Source: Cryoendolithus antarcticus (taxonomy: Eukaryota; Ascomycota; Dothideomycetes; Cladosporiales; Cladosporiaceae). From it: a stretch of DNA of 64,000 nt. Positions 45,354 through 56,102 of this stretch are shown piece after piece. The DNA is taken from positions 186,001-250,000 of the forward strand of contig NAJO01000009.1 of NCBI GenBank assembly GCA_002077065.1, given 5' to 3'. Both the position numbers and the translations under genes were made by a program. The stretch's first letter is position 1. The number at the start of each line of letters is the position of its first letter. Under the pieces are notes generated by a model. The model had not been told where the DNA came from, ran no database searches, and saw nothing but the letters and a program-made list of their open reading frames with translations.

Positions 45354-48300
45354 CTACACCCTTGCGCCCCCATTCAAATTCAACCGACTCCTCTCATGCG
45401 CCTCCCTAAACTGCTCCCAACCCTCCGGATCCAGCTCCTGCATCATCCTCAAATCCTCATAATTCGCCCCAACCTTCTTCAACGTCTCCTCCCACCCCAC
45501 ATCATCGACCATCTTCCTCAGTTCCTCTCCACTCGTGCCCTCAAGCCTCTGCTGCAGGATCGCCAGCCGCTTGGACTCGGATGATTCGGCGGAGGTAGTC
45601 GTCGAGCTGGCGAGATTGCTTGTGGAAGGAGAGGGTTTGGTGGGTGAGGATGTAGAAGAAGCGACGACCTCGCGGCGGAGATGTTGGCCAAGGCGGTGCA
45701 AGCGACCTTCTTCCAGCGTCAGTGCGCGGGAGGCGAGCGAGGCGTCCGAGTTGTGGCGGGCCATGCTTGGACGAAGAGTCTCGTCGTCGGAGTCTGGATC
45801 TTGGTCTTCTGTTGGGCTGACCACAGGCGTGAGAGGGTTGGGGGCGAAGGGTTCAATCTTACTGCTCTCAAAGAAGGGTATGGGAGACTCGGCTGGTAAG
45901 GCTGGAACGCGGGTCTCGGGGTACTCTTCCTCGAAGCGCTGGATCATGGATTGCAGCGTTTGGTCCAGGAACAATAGACGTCGATACGCCATCTCGTCGC
46001 CTGCAGAGCCTTCCTTCGCGATGGCAGGTTGCAGACGGAAGCGGATCTTGCGCGCAGACTCGAGGAGATCTTTGCTCATCTGCTTCGCCTTGGCCTTACC
46101 TTCCTGCTCCAGACCTGCACTTGAGCCGGGCCGCCCACGTGGTGTCATGGTACCAGTAGGCGTTGTTGGTATGCTGCTGCGTCTGCGATCGTTAGACTTG
46201 TCGCCCAAAACGTACTGCAGGGCTTTCACGACGCCTGTGCCGCCTATCACGTAGTCATCATCAGGAGCTGGGCCGTCGTGGTCCGCGTTCTGTGTGGTGC
46301 CGTCCATATGGCCAATGAGCTGCATAATCACGTCTGGTACGACGAGATCCTTGACGCCCTTCTCACCGCCATGTGGCGCCGTGAGCGTTGCTGTCGCGTT
46401 AGCTGTCGCCTCTCCAGTGACCTCCGCGAGCGCGGTAGCCTCCATGTTCCGTAGCGAGTAAGCGACGATCTGCTTGGCCAGCGCCTTGACGATCTCGTTG
46501 TTATCGGCGCTTGGCACCTATCACACATTGTCAGCATCACCATCACGGCTCGCAGTCTCAGGTCCACACTCACATCGATATCAATATACATCAACGTCCC
46601 ACTGACCCTCACAGCAACCATCAAGCTCGCATACAGCGCACAAGCCTCCTCCTGCCCCGCCTCATCCGTGGCATTCGCCAGCGCAGTCAGTGCCGGATTG
46701 CCAGTGATACTCACATGCGCCAGTCTTGGCCCCTCGGGAAGCACCTCAGCAAACTTAATAGCCTGCTTCGCGTTCATGCCCACATCACTGAGATGTATCC
46801 GCTTCAGATCCTTCATCTGCGGTAGGTACCGCCGGATCAGGGAGATCGTGCCATTGTCCTCGCCGCACAGGTCGCGGTTGTGCGAGAGATCGATGAAGCG
46901 GAAGTTAGGCAGCTTGACGAGGGCGGGGAATAAGGGCTTGACGGTCGCGGTGTCGAGGTTGCAGTCTGCTAAGCTCAGGCCCCAGCAGGGGATCTGTTTC
47001 TCGGCGAAGGCGGTTGAGATGGTGCCGAGTTTGCCACGAAGGTCGTTGCCACCAAGATCTAGCCCATGGCAGACGCCAGACTCGATATAGCGGACGACGT
47101 GCTCCAGGCTCTCGTCCGTGAGGTGGTTTCCTGCTAGGCCTAGCCGAGAGACACCACAGGCTATGGCGCCGTCGACGATCTTGCTAATGTGTGTGGTAGT
47201 GAGTGAGCATTCGGAGAGACTTAGCTCCTCGAGGCGTGACCCGCCGAGACGTTCACTGAGGCATCTGGAGAGCAAGTCTGCAATGTCCAGGTCTGAGCTC
47301 CGGTCGTGGGTAGGTCTTTCGGAGAGTCTTGCAGGCGTGGTAGGTGCACTGTTGGACAGGGTGTCGGGCAACACATTCATAGACAAATCGACAGCCTTGA
47401 CCGAGCGACACATGTAGATGAACAGACTGATATGCTTCCAGCCCACCCTTGTGATCCGAGGATTATTCTTGAACGTGATCTTCTCGACAATGCCCGCACG
47501 CTCGTGATGTGGTTGAGTCTGTGGTAGTCCACCGCGATGCTTCGGGCTGTTGCTCTTCCGCTTCGTAGGTCGGGGTCGCTTCGCTGCCAGTAATCCAGCA
47601 AGTACGACCCGCACACCTTCATCATTCAAGTCTGCGTCTTCGAGGATGAGTCGCTTGACAGGAACCACGGCAAGCCAGTCGCCAAGTGTCACCACATCCG
47701 CAAGCTGAAGTCGCGATCCAGTCAGGTCCAGGCACCCAACAACACCAGGATCGCCTCCACCATCGACCTTCAGCGACATGAGCTGCTCCGTGATCCGCTT
47801 GAGTATAGGCGTTTCTCGCAATTGACAGCACCGCCGGTATATTCTACACGGATCCGTGGTCGGTCTGTCCTGCTTCTGAGGTGACGTTGCATCTGGGACA
47901 GGCGACTTGGGTGCGCTTCCGACAGGTGGTGTCGCAGCGACTCCCCCCTCCTTGCTCTCCTCGTCGTCCACAGCCGTGATCTCAACCGGTATCGACCCAT
48001 TCTCCTGTGCCCTCCTCAGTTTCTTCTGCTGCCTCTCCTTCCTCTCAGCCTCCGATCGCTTCTTCTTCTCCTTCTTCCTACTACTACCATTCGCGCTATC
48101 CAGACTGCCCATGGGCGGACTGTTCCCGTCGCCATCTTTGTCGTCGCCGTCACGATCCATGCTATCCTCTTTTGCCAGTCCTGGGATATCCACCGATTTG
48201 CTCCCCTCATCTTGCACCTTCTCCTCTTTCACAGCCTCAGGATGCTTCAGCGCCTCACCCTCACCCTTCTCAGCCCCCTTCACCGACCGTCTTCGCCTCT

Positions 48301-49220
48301 TCCTCTCCTCCCCACCATCCTCGTCACCCTCATCTCTATACCTCGGCCCTCCCGCGATCTCCACATCCACACAAAAGCTCACTCGCCTAAGCTTGTTAGC
48401 ATCCAGCTCTGGCACGCCACACCTCTCCCGATTCGGATCGACATTCAGCACCCGTCTCGCGCACACGCCTCCTGTCCCCTGCACGCGCGGGATTGTCATC
48501 TGACTCCCTGAGCTCAGCCTCCTCGTGAGACTGGAGAAGAAGCTACTGCTATCCTTCGGCTTCGAGGGCACGTAGGGCTCTGCTTTCTCCGCAGCTTCCT
48601 CCCCCGGCGTTGCCGCTCGCTGCGCGCCAGCCGACGCATTGCCATTCGTACTCGGTGGTGAAGCTGCTGCGACAGAGGCAAGCGAACTCGGCGCACCGGA
48701 GTTCGCTTGTGTGGGCGTCTGAGTGGAGGAGAACTTGGAGCTTATATTGCTCATCCAGCTCGGTCTCCTCGACGCCTTTGTTTCATTCGCCACGCGCTCG
48801 GTGGACGTCGAACGGCCCAGGATATTGGGTCTTCGAGATCCTGCTTGAGGTTGACCGCGAGAAGCGGGGGGTGTTGGAGGGGTAGGAAGAGCGGGCGTGG
48901 AGTTCTGCTTCGGAGCAGAGAGGGATGGCGGCGTGATCGGTGAGGGCGAGGGAGGATTGGGAGAGCCGGCTGAGGGCTGCCGGTGGTGGTGGAGGAGGTG
49001 GATTCCATTGTGGTGTGGTGGCGGCGCCGGGAGCTTGGCGTCGAGTTGGGGGGTGGAGGGGGAGGGCGTGGGCTTGCGGTGGTGGTTCTCTGCTGTCTCG
49101 TCAGCCTATCTGCCTGCATGCGGTGTTCTCTGGTGGTCCACTTGAGTGCTCGTCTCCAACCCACTTACCTTTATTCGGCGTATGCAGCCATGACACATCC
49201 ACGCCGTGAACCTGATCCAT
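45354..49220 (-). CDS. MHP1: Cell wall biogenesis protein Mhp1-like, with LRR/RNI region (1243 aa)
   Basis: Large fungal protein annotated elsewhere as Mhp1, tied to cell wall and microtubule functions. Exons 49220-49169, 49089-46574 and 46517-45354 join in frame to 1243 residues. The first exon (52 nt) encodes MDQVHGVDVSWLHTPNK and is followed by HHRKPTPSPSTPQLDAKLPA after a 79-nt intron with a CAGCAG tandem acceptor (exon 2 may start at 49092). A long basic, disordered N-terminal third contains RRPSWMSNISSKFSS. The central part is a leucine-rich RNI-like solenoid (LEELSLSECSLT, VSRLGLAGNHLTD, CHGLDLGGNDLRG, FRFIDLSHNRDLCG, LKRIHLSDVGMN). The C-terminal third is acidic/Ser-rich and ends with WEETLKKVGANYEDL. 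The last intron (46573-46518) has a CTGAC branch. Confidence 0.88.
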
Positions 49221-50085
49221 TGCGCCCACCACTGTCGCTCTTCAGTGATCACAAGCAACCCCAAGCTCTATGCGACGCTTTACCAATACTACTCCAGCGC
49301 TATCTGATTGTTGAGGCTGAGCGTAGGATGTGTAAGCTCCACACTATCAGCGCCGTTGGATGACCTCAGCGGGCCTAACGAGGTGAGGCCCTCGGCGAAG
49401 TGCCGACAGAACAGCTGATCAGCCACCGACGTTGATTTGCGGTATGCCGCAAGCTGCCGATAAGTGTGGTTGTGAAGGATGCGAAATGCTGCTACAGAGC
49501 GTAAATCGATTCCCGTAAGCACGCGATAGCAGCACGACTAATCTCGACATCCCGACACCATCTCGATGCCCGCGGAACGGGGATTCTACCCGATCGGAGG
49601 CAATGCAACAGCAAGCATCACTCTGGGGGCTGTAGTGGGGAATACTGCAGTTCGGTTACCCATATCCGAAAGCCCATTACCTGTGAGGACCGACGCACAC
49701 AAGTATTCTGGAAGACAGTGGCAAAGGCTTGAGGAAAGGCTTTCAATCAAATCGGTATCTTGCGCCTGCAACAAAAGTGAACGCCCTCCGCCGCTAAGGT
49801 ACCCGAAGTACAGTGGATTGCAATAAGAATGTGCCAGATCTGCCTGTCCCTGATTCCCCCGTCCATCACTCTTTCCCTGTACCAGCCAGTCGATGCCTGC
49901 CAACTCGGTGGTCCGGCCGCTAATGCTGCTGTCTCTGCTTTGCCAACGCTGCGGTGACTTGCTGCCGTCCTCGCAGTATTTGCACGCTTCTTCTGTTTCT
50001 TGGTCAGATTTCGAAACCTACCAGCCTCCCCACGCTCTGCAATCGTTGCCGCTTTGTGTGATATTTCTACAGGTGCACGCGCTGA
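49221..50085. other. MHP1 promoter and G-alpha 3' flank
   Basis: About 860 bp; both neighbouring genes are on the minus strand. No gene supported. Confidence 0.45.
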
Positions 50086-51256
50086 TTATATCAGTCCGCA
50101 CATCCGTAAGTTCTCCTGGATGATTATATCGTTCACTGCTGCCATGACGAATCTTATCTGCATGGTGTCTGTTGCGCATGTGAAGTGAGTGTAGATCTGC
50201 TTTGTGGGATGTTGGTTGAGTCTGCAGTGATTGTCAGTAAGTGTAATGTGGAGTAGACACAGCATCTGCACTTACGAGACGAAGCGGTTGAGGATGTAGT
50301 CGCAAGCCGCACCGTAGTCCTGTCCACCCTCGTAGTCGGGGAAGTAGTTCTTCATCGGCGACACCGGCAGCTTCTCCTTGAACCGATCAATCTTGTTCAA
50401 GAACAGGATGATGCTCGTCTTCGTAAACCACCTGCTATTGCAGATCGAGTCGAATAGCGTGAGCGCCTCCTGCATCCGGTTCACAGTCTCGTCCTCAAAC
50501 AGCAGTTGATCGTACTCTGATATCGCGACCAAGAACAGTATCGTCGTCACGTTCTCGAAGCAGTGTATCCACTTCTTTCGCTCCGACCGCTGCCCGCCAA
50601 CATCGAACATCCTATATGTGAGGTCGCCAATGATGAACGTCGTCTCTGTGATACCCGTAGTCTTGACTCGCGAGCGGAGCACATCGGCGTCTGAGGGGAT
50701 ATAGGTGGGCGAGGAGATGGTGTCAATCGAGTCGAAGTAGTATTTCGCGCTGTCATTGAGCTGATATTCTCGGCTGCGTTGGAATGCTGCTTGCACGCCG
50801 GCGTCTGACCAGAGGGTCTTGATGGCGTTGCCGACCTCTGGTGGCAGTACATCGCCTTCGATCTGTGTGGGTTGCATGAAAATCGTTTGGACGTGGTACT
50901 CCGTTCGCTGGTCGTCGAGGGGCATTTCGAGCGACTCCATGGCTTCGAGGATCACGCGCATGGACTGCACTGTGTTCGAGAAGATAATCTGCGTGTGACG
51001 GTCAGCGGCCAGTCCAGAGCTCCCATCAGTCAGTTGAACGCACTTCTCTGAAGCTCTCCCGTTCATCGCGTGAGTAGCCGCCCTCGTGGATGAGCTTCAT
51101 CTGTTTCAATATCGTCGACTTCCCCGACTCTCCAGCACCGAGCAGCAACATCTTGATCTCATTGCGCTGATTCAGCTTGTCGCGCTTCAGCTGGTTCTCG
51201 ATCTCCTCATTTCGCTGTTTGCCCTCCTTAGACTCTGAGCTCGCTCCGCAACCCAT
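50086..51256 (-). CDS. fadA: Heterotrimeric G-protein alpha subunit, group I (353 aa)
   Basis: Membrane-anchored GTPase switch coupling receptors to growth, conidiation and secondary metabolism in filamentous fungi. Exons 51256-51044, 50988-50276 and 50221-50086 give exactly 353 residues, the canonical length of fungal group I subunits. N-terminal MGCGAS carries the myristoylation Gly and palmitoylation Cys. GTPase boxes: GAGESGKST (G1), [10 protein letters not shown] (switch I), [12 protein letters not shown] (G3/switch II), NKIDRF (G4) and TCATDT (G5). The C-terminus is CGLI, the Gi-type ADP-ribosylation site. Introns are 55 nt (donor GTGCGT) and 54 nt (donor GTAAGT, branch CTGAC). Catalytic Arg and Gln of switch I/II are intact, so it should be functional. 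Confidence 0.97.
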
Positions 51257-53489
51257 CGTGGCGGTCCAAGTCGTGGTTAATTAAAGATTCGATGAGAGGC
51301 AGTCTCTCTAGGAGCTGCGAGGTGGTGGTGCTAAGATTATGGGATTAGCGTGACTGTAGGTAAGAGGACTGAGCAAGACTGCAGTGGCTGCATCGGACTG
51401 TCTGCATGGATTGAGTCGCAGTGCTGGTGAATGTGTTGCGATGGTGTATTGAGTTGCCGAAGATATGTTGCCATTCATCCACAGCACAGTCGCATTAACC
51501 TTTACCCAGTCGCGACCATTCCATCGCTACGCTGCGCTGCTGCCGCCCGCCATTTGCACATCACTCACAAAGAGGGAGGCTCACCTGTTATGCTGTGTTG
51601 ACACCGACCACAGTATGTGGTGGAGTGCCCGACCCTACACACTCCCCTATCTACTTCCGGCAATCAAGCAGCTCAGTCGCTTCCCTCACTCCACCTCACT
51701 TCCGAGCAGTTCCACGTCGCAATATTGCAGGCGTGCGATATCGAGCAGAGAGTGACAGGAAAGCGTTGTCAGTCGCGCAGGTAGGTGGGAATATCTGATT
51801 GGTAAAGCAGTGTGCAGCAGGCGAGGAGATGCGCTTAGGGTGGTCTAGTGCGGGAGGAAGTGAGAGGTGCGCGCAGGACGGGAGCCGGGGATCGTCGCTC
51901 TGGCGCAGGGCAGTCCGTGCTTGCCTCTTGCGACTGACACCTGACTTGTGCACTTCCAGCCAATGCGGTACCCGGCAGATCCTGGGCGTTTTGTTGTGTG
52001 CAGAGAGACTGTTGCAGCCAATTACAAAGAGCTGAAGTAAGCAGTATCGCTTGCACAATGCAAAGGAGGATTTGGCGATGACCTCTGGACGTGACGATGA
52101 AGGCTTAAGCGAAGGAATAATACCACGCACTGCAGGAGATGAGATATTCCTGGCTCTATCAACAGGGAGCAAGGCGCGATCTTGCTACGGGAGAACCCCG
52201 ATCTGACTCGGTGCCAAAGTGTTTTGCACTGGCTCCTTCGAGATAACCTTCAATCCTGTCATGGAACATTTTCTTCCCCTGATCTCCTCAATGAGACTGA
52301 CGACTCATGTCCGTACAGTACAAATGGCATATCTCCATGTACAGTAATGCATACAACATCTCCTGCCAACTACAGTACCAGGGTGTGAGTGACAAACCCC
52401 AGTACAACACGGCATCGCACAACCGCAACACCCCCGGCCTTACGCGAGACCGCCGCTACTGAGCTGCACACCAGAAATGTGAGACACCCGTTCGGCTCCA
52501 GAATTCTGATCGACGGCCATCAAATGGTGGCGTCAGGGCAAGCCATCAACCGCTGTTTGTGATGCAGACTTGCTTCGAGAACGTTTGGGTGATCGACATG
52601 ATTTGCGTTGCAGTCCGCTGTTCACAGGATTGCCTTGTGAGTCGACACGAATGTACATTAGTGCAGGGATTGCAACCGAAGTCCAAGTCCACTCTACTAG
52701 CCAGCGGTGAGCATCAAGCGTTTTAGTGTTTTGTCTGCGCCAGGTACATATCAACAACAACTCATTGCTAGGCGTCGCGGTATGTTCACTCTCACCTCAC
52801 CTCATCTCATAAATCACCATCACTCTCACAACTCCAATTTCTCCACTTCCCATTCAACAGCCTCGTCACCCGCCGCAAGGGAACCGACCCCAGCCTCTTG
52901 TGCAACATCCTCGCTTTCCGACAACCTCGTCCATGCTGTGTCACGTCACGCCGAACCAGAGATGTCGATTCCGCCGACCCGAGTCGCTTGCTACGCTCGA
53001 CAGTGCCTGGATTGAGTCCAATGCCCTGCATTGGGGTTGTCAATTACGGGGGATGCATGCCCGTGAGCCTGGGAAATACATCTCCGCCGGTTCGCAGATC
53101 ATCGCTAACGTCGACGAACGGCCAGGCGATCGCGGCCAGGCACGTTACATTACGTCGTACAGCGAGGTTGGCAGTAGCGAGTTGGTACGACTTGGTCGTG
53201 AATGAGACGCGTACCTACAGTGCCCTGCCGAATACGTAGGTCTGTCAACGGCCAGCTACAGCAGTGGTCAGGATCCCTGGCATTGAGTGTAGGTGGACGA
53301 ACAAGATGTAGCTCGAGCACTTCTATCATTTGTACATTATCGAATATAATAAGCCTTTTACTAGGCCTGTGGCATCCTTCCGCCCAAGGGTATCTAGAGA
53401 CAAGAAAGGGAAGACCAGACCCATGCTGATGCAGGCCATGCTAATGCACCGAGCAACCCACGCAATGCAACGTATTCCTCAAGACCACC
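51257..53489. other. Long intergenic stretch (2.2 kb), no gene supported
   Basis: Upstream of the G-alpha gene and downstream of the LIM gene's stop. Plus-strand frames at 52707-53239 overlap in three registers, and none resembles a known protein or splices convincingly. May contain an untranslated leader exon of G-alpha. Confidence 0.4.
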
Positions 53490-56102
53490 TCACATCATCA
53501 TCAGCTTTGTCGTCCGCCTCTCAGCTTTCAGCTCCTTCTGCCCAAGCACTGCTAGAGACGAGTTCGGTCCTGCCCCAGACGCCGCCGCAGCAGCAACCGG
53601 TCCATTGGCAACTCTGACCTGCCCCCTCATAGCCATCAGCGCATGCCGTTCACAGAACACCCGTCCCCCAATCTCAAAGTAATCCTCCGCCAACACAACT
53701 CGACACTCCACGCAAGTAAAGCACTTCGGATGAAACTTCCTCTCCCCTTGCCCTTCCCCACCTACCCCGGCACTCCCCAGCCCCAAGCCCGTGGCAGAGC
53801 TGACTTCCAGATACTGCCCTTCAATCCCCTTCGCGCACCCCGAGCACAGACTGCCGTTAGCTTCGTGGTAATGCTGCTCGCAGTACGGCTCATTGGCAAT
53901 CACATAGAAATCCGCTGTTGCGAAAGGCGCATGACAGGTCCGGCAGGTGAAGCAGTGCTTGTGCCAGCGGCCTGTCAGGCGGCCGTCGGCGGCTTTGACG
54001 GATTTGCCTTCGATGGGAAGGGTGCAGCCGCGGCAGGTTGGTTTTGCGGACGCAGGGGTCGTGGGGCGCCGGAGGGGCGTGGGGTGTAGGAGGGTTGGTT
54101 GAGGAGCGGAGATGGGTTGGGTGGCGGAGCGCTGGAAAGAGGGCATTGGTGGGGTTGGGGTGAAGGTTTGGTTGGGTGGCGCTGGGGAGCGGGAGCGAGG
54201 GAGAGGTGGGATGGTGGTTGAAGGTGGCGGTGGGCGTTGTGCGCCGGCGCTGCTTTTAGAGCGAGGTCGGGGTGCTGGCAGTGGTGAAGGAGCACGGTAA
54301 GGGTCGTACTCTCGTGGCATGGCATTTGCTGATAGCTGGTGTGTCGCGAGAGGAGCAAGTGGTGCAGTCATTGACCGAGTCGGCTCCGCGCGCAGTGGCT
54401 GATCCGACTGCGCAGAAGGCCTCCGACGGTTCATTGCCGGGTCCATTGGCGACTCGGGTAGCATGTCGAAGCCCAGGGGAGCAGGTGGTGGAGTCACTGG
54501 CGCCGGCTCTGCGGCTACAGCACGAGGCCGGGCAAGTGTCTGAGGCGGCGATCTTCTTGCTGGTTGTTCTGCACGCATACCCGGCCGCTCTGAATTCGGG
54601 TTCTTGACTTTCAGACTCGGGACTCGCATGCCCTCGTCGTCGCCATACGGGGATACGCCAGTTCGCAAAGGTGAGTAAGTATCGATGCTGCTGGCGGCGC
54701 TTTCCACTGGACTTGGTCCGGTGCTGCTGTGTGCATACGATGATTTCGTGGATCCAGCTGAGGACGAGGACTCGGAGGGTGCATGTGAACGCTCAGCCCG
54801 GTGCTGCGCGACTGCAGCTGGCACTGGAGGCGCGTTTTGCATGCGAGGATCTGTCCTGTCGCCCGGTCTCAAAGTTGCCATGGGTAGTTGCGAGGGTGCG
54901 GTCTTGGAGCCGGTGGTCAAAGTAGGCCTTCGCTCTCTGCCTGATCTCAATGCGGGTTCACTGGGAACTCTAGATAGACTGTTTGCAGCAGAAGGCTCGT
55001 CTTGGCTCTCTTGCCGCAAAGGGAACGTTCGACTTCTGTCAGTACTCCGCAAAGGCACAGGTGGCTGAGAAGGCGAGAAAATGGAAGGCATAGCAGACAT
55101 CGGCTCCTCGCTGATCTCCGCCTTGAATGCTGCAGACAGCACCTCCGCCTCCTGTGGCCGCGCAGGCCGTTGTGGCGGTGCCTTCTTCAGGTGCTCCGCC
55201 TGCATCGCTCCGAAGCCCTTTTGAGGCAGCCTTGGGGAAGGAGGTATCTCCTCATCCCGCCTCACGCTCTGGAGCGGGAATCGAGGCTCTCGTCCATCGC
55301 GACTAGATTTTCGCTTTGCTGCTAGCGATGTTGTACTCTTCGTGGTGTTCGACCGTTGTGCGACTGTACTACTCGAAGCATCACGAGCAGGAAACGGATT
55401 CGGCGGGGGCTGCATGTCCTCCCTATCGCCATGACTTGTCGCCGGCCTTCCCACTCGCGTACTCCCTCGAGAAGGTGCTCGCTCGCTGTTCGGAGTGTTT
55501 CTACCACTGCTTGTCGATGGTCTGCTACCTACACTGGCAGGAGGTGGGAGGAATGGCGGAAACGCACAGTCGTACCCTCCAGTCAGCTCAGGACTGGGCG
55601 GCCGCATGTCGAGCATGCGGGGCATGGGGCTGGTCATGCTCCTCGTCATGCCAGGCTTGCTCGTATTGCTACCGCGTGAGGCGGTGCTCAACGCGGGCGA
55701 CAGAGGCGACTGTGATCGTGGCTGCGGTACTAAGAAGGGTCGATTGGCCGCATCAGGGTTTATTCGTGGCGGTGCTGTTCTCATTGATCTAGGCGGTGGC
55801 TGCGAAGTCCCTGACCCAATCGTGGGAGCTCTGACCCTTGTCTGCGGCGTCGCCTGCTGACTTGGGTATGCGATTGGACTGGGCATGGCTGGCGCTTTGT
55901 GTCCATTCGCATTCATCTGGCGGAGAGTGAAGGGATTGCTCAAGCTGGAGGGAGCTGCTCGAGGTGATATCGGTCCATCGCGGCAGATGTGCTCGCCCAT
56001 GGACGCTATCTCAATCTCTTTTCCGCAGTTCGAACATTTGATTGCGGGCAGGAAGCTTGCAGGCCGTCCGCCGCCTGCGGACAAAGCCGCTGCCAGCGAC
56101 AT
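53490..56102 (-). CDS. LIM-domain protein, fungal paxillin-like (870 aa)
   Basis: Scaffold of the fungal paxillin-like LIM group that acts at cell tips and division sites. Single exon, 870 residues. The N-terminus holds FLPAIKCSNCGKEIEIASMG with a Cys/His knuckle continuing to EHIC, a signature of this fungal subfamily. A ~650-residue Ser/Pro-rich disordered region follows. Two C-terminal LIM domains: CRGCTLPIEGK, HKHCFTCRTCHAPF, EPYCEQHYHEANGSLCSGC; then HPKCFTCVECRVVLAEDYFE and VFCERHALMAM. Domain two has a Gly/Ser insert (TGLGLGSAGVGGEGQG) between its first CxxC and the HPKC, longer than usual. The start is the ATG of MSLAAALSAGGG; no in-frame ATG lies further upstream. Consistent with functional links to the RhoGAP and wall genes. 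Confidence 0.88.
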   Translation of the reverse strand: MSLAAALSAGGGRPASFLPAIKCSNCGKEIEIASMGEHICRDGPISPRAAPSSLSNPFTLRQMNANGHKAPAMPSPIAYPSQQATPQTRVRAPTIGSGTSQPPPRSMRTAPPRINPDAANRPFLVPQPRSQSPLSPALSTASRGSNTSKPGMTRSMTSPMPRMLDMRPPSPELTGGYDCAFPPFLPPPASVGSRPSTSSGRNTPNSERAPSRGSTRVGRPATSHGDREDMQPPPNPFPARDASSSTVAQRSNTTKSTTSLAAKRKSSRDGREPRFPLQSVRRDEEIPPSPRLPQKGFGAMQAEHLKKAPPQRPARPQEAEVLSAAFKAEISEEPMSAMPSIFSPSQPPVPLRSTDRSRTFPLRQESQDEPSAANSLSRVPSEPALRSGRERRPTLTTGSKTAPSQLPMATLRPGDRTDPRMQNAPPVPAAVAQHRAERSHAPSESSSSAGSTKSSYAHSSTGPSPVESAASSIDTYSPLRTGVSPYGDDEGMRVPSLKVKNPNSERPGMRAEQPARRSPPQTLARPRAVAAEPAPVTPPPAPLGFDMLPESPMDPAMNRRRPSAQSDQPLRAEPTRSMTAPLAPLATHQLSANAMPREYDPYRAPSPLPAPRPRSKSSAGAQRPPPPSTTIPPLPRSRSPAPPNQTFTPTPPMPSFQRSATQPISAPQPTLLHPTPLRRPTTPASAKPTCRGCTLPIEGKSVKAADGRLTGRWHKHCFTCRTCHAPFATADFYVIANEPYCEQHYHEANGSLCSGCAKGIEGQYLEVSSATGLGLGSAGVGGEGQGERKFHPKCFTCVECRVVLAEDYFEIGGRVFCERHALMAMRGQVRVANGPVAAAAASGAGPNSSLAVLGQKELKAERRTTKLMMM

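Noticed and set aside
52900..53205. Plus-strand frames near 52.7-53.2 kb with peptide-like ends (ARYITSYSEVGSSELVR)
   Set aside because: Three registers overlap, none resembles a family, and no introns link them into a longer protein.
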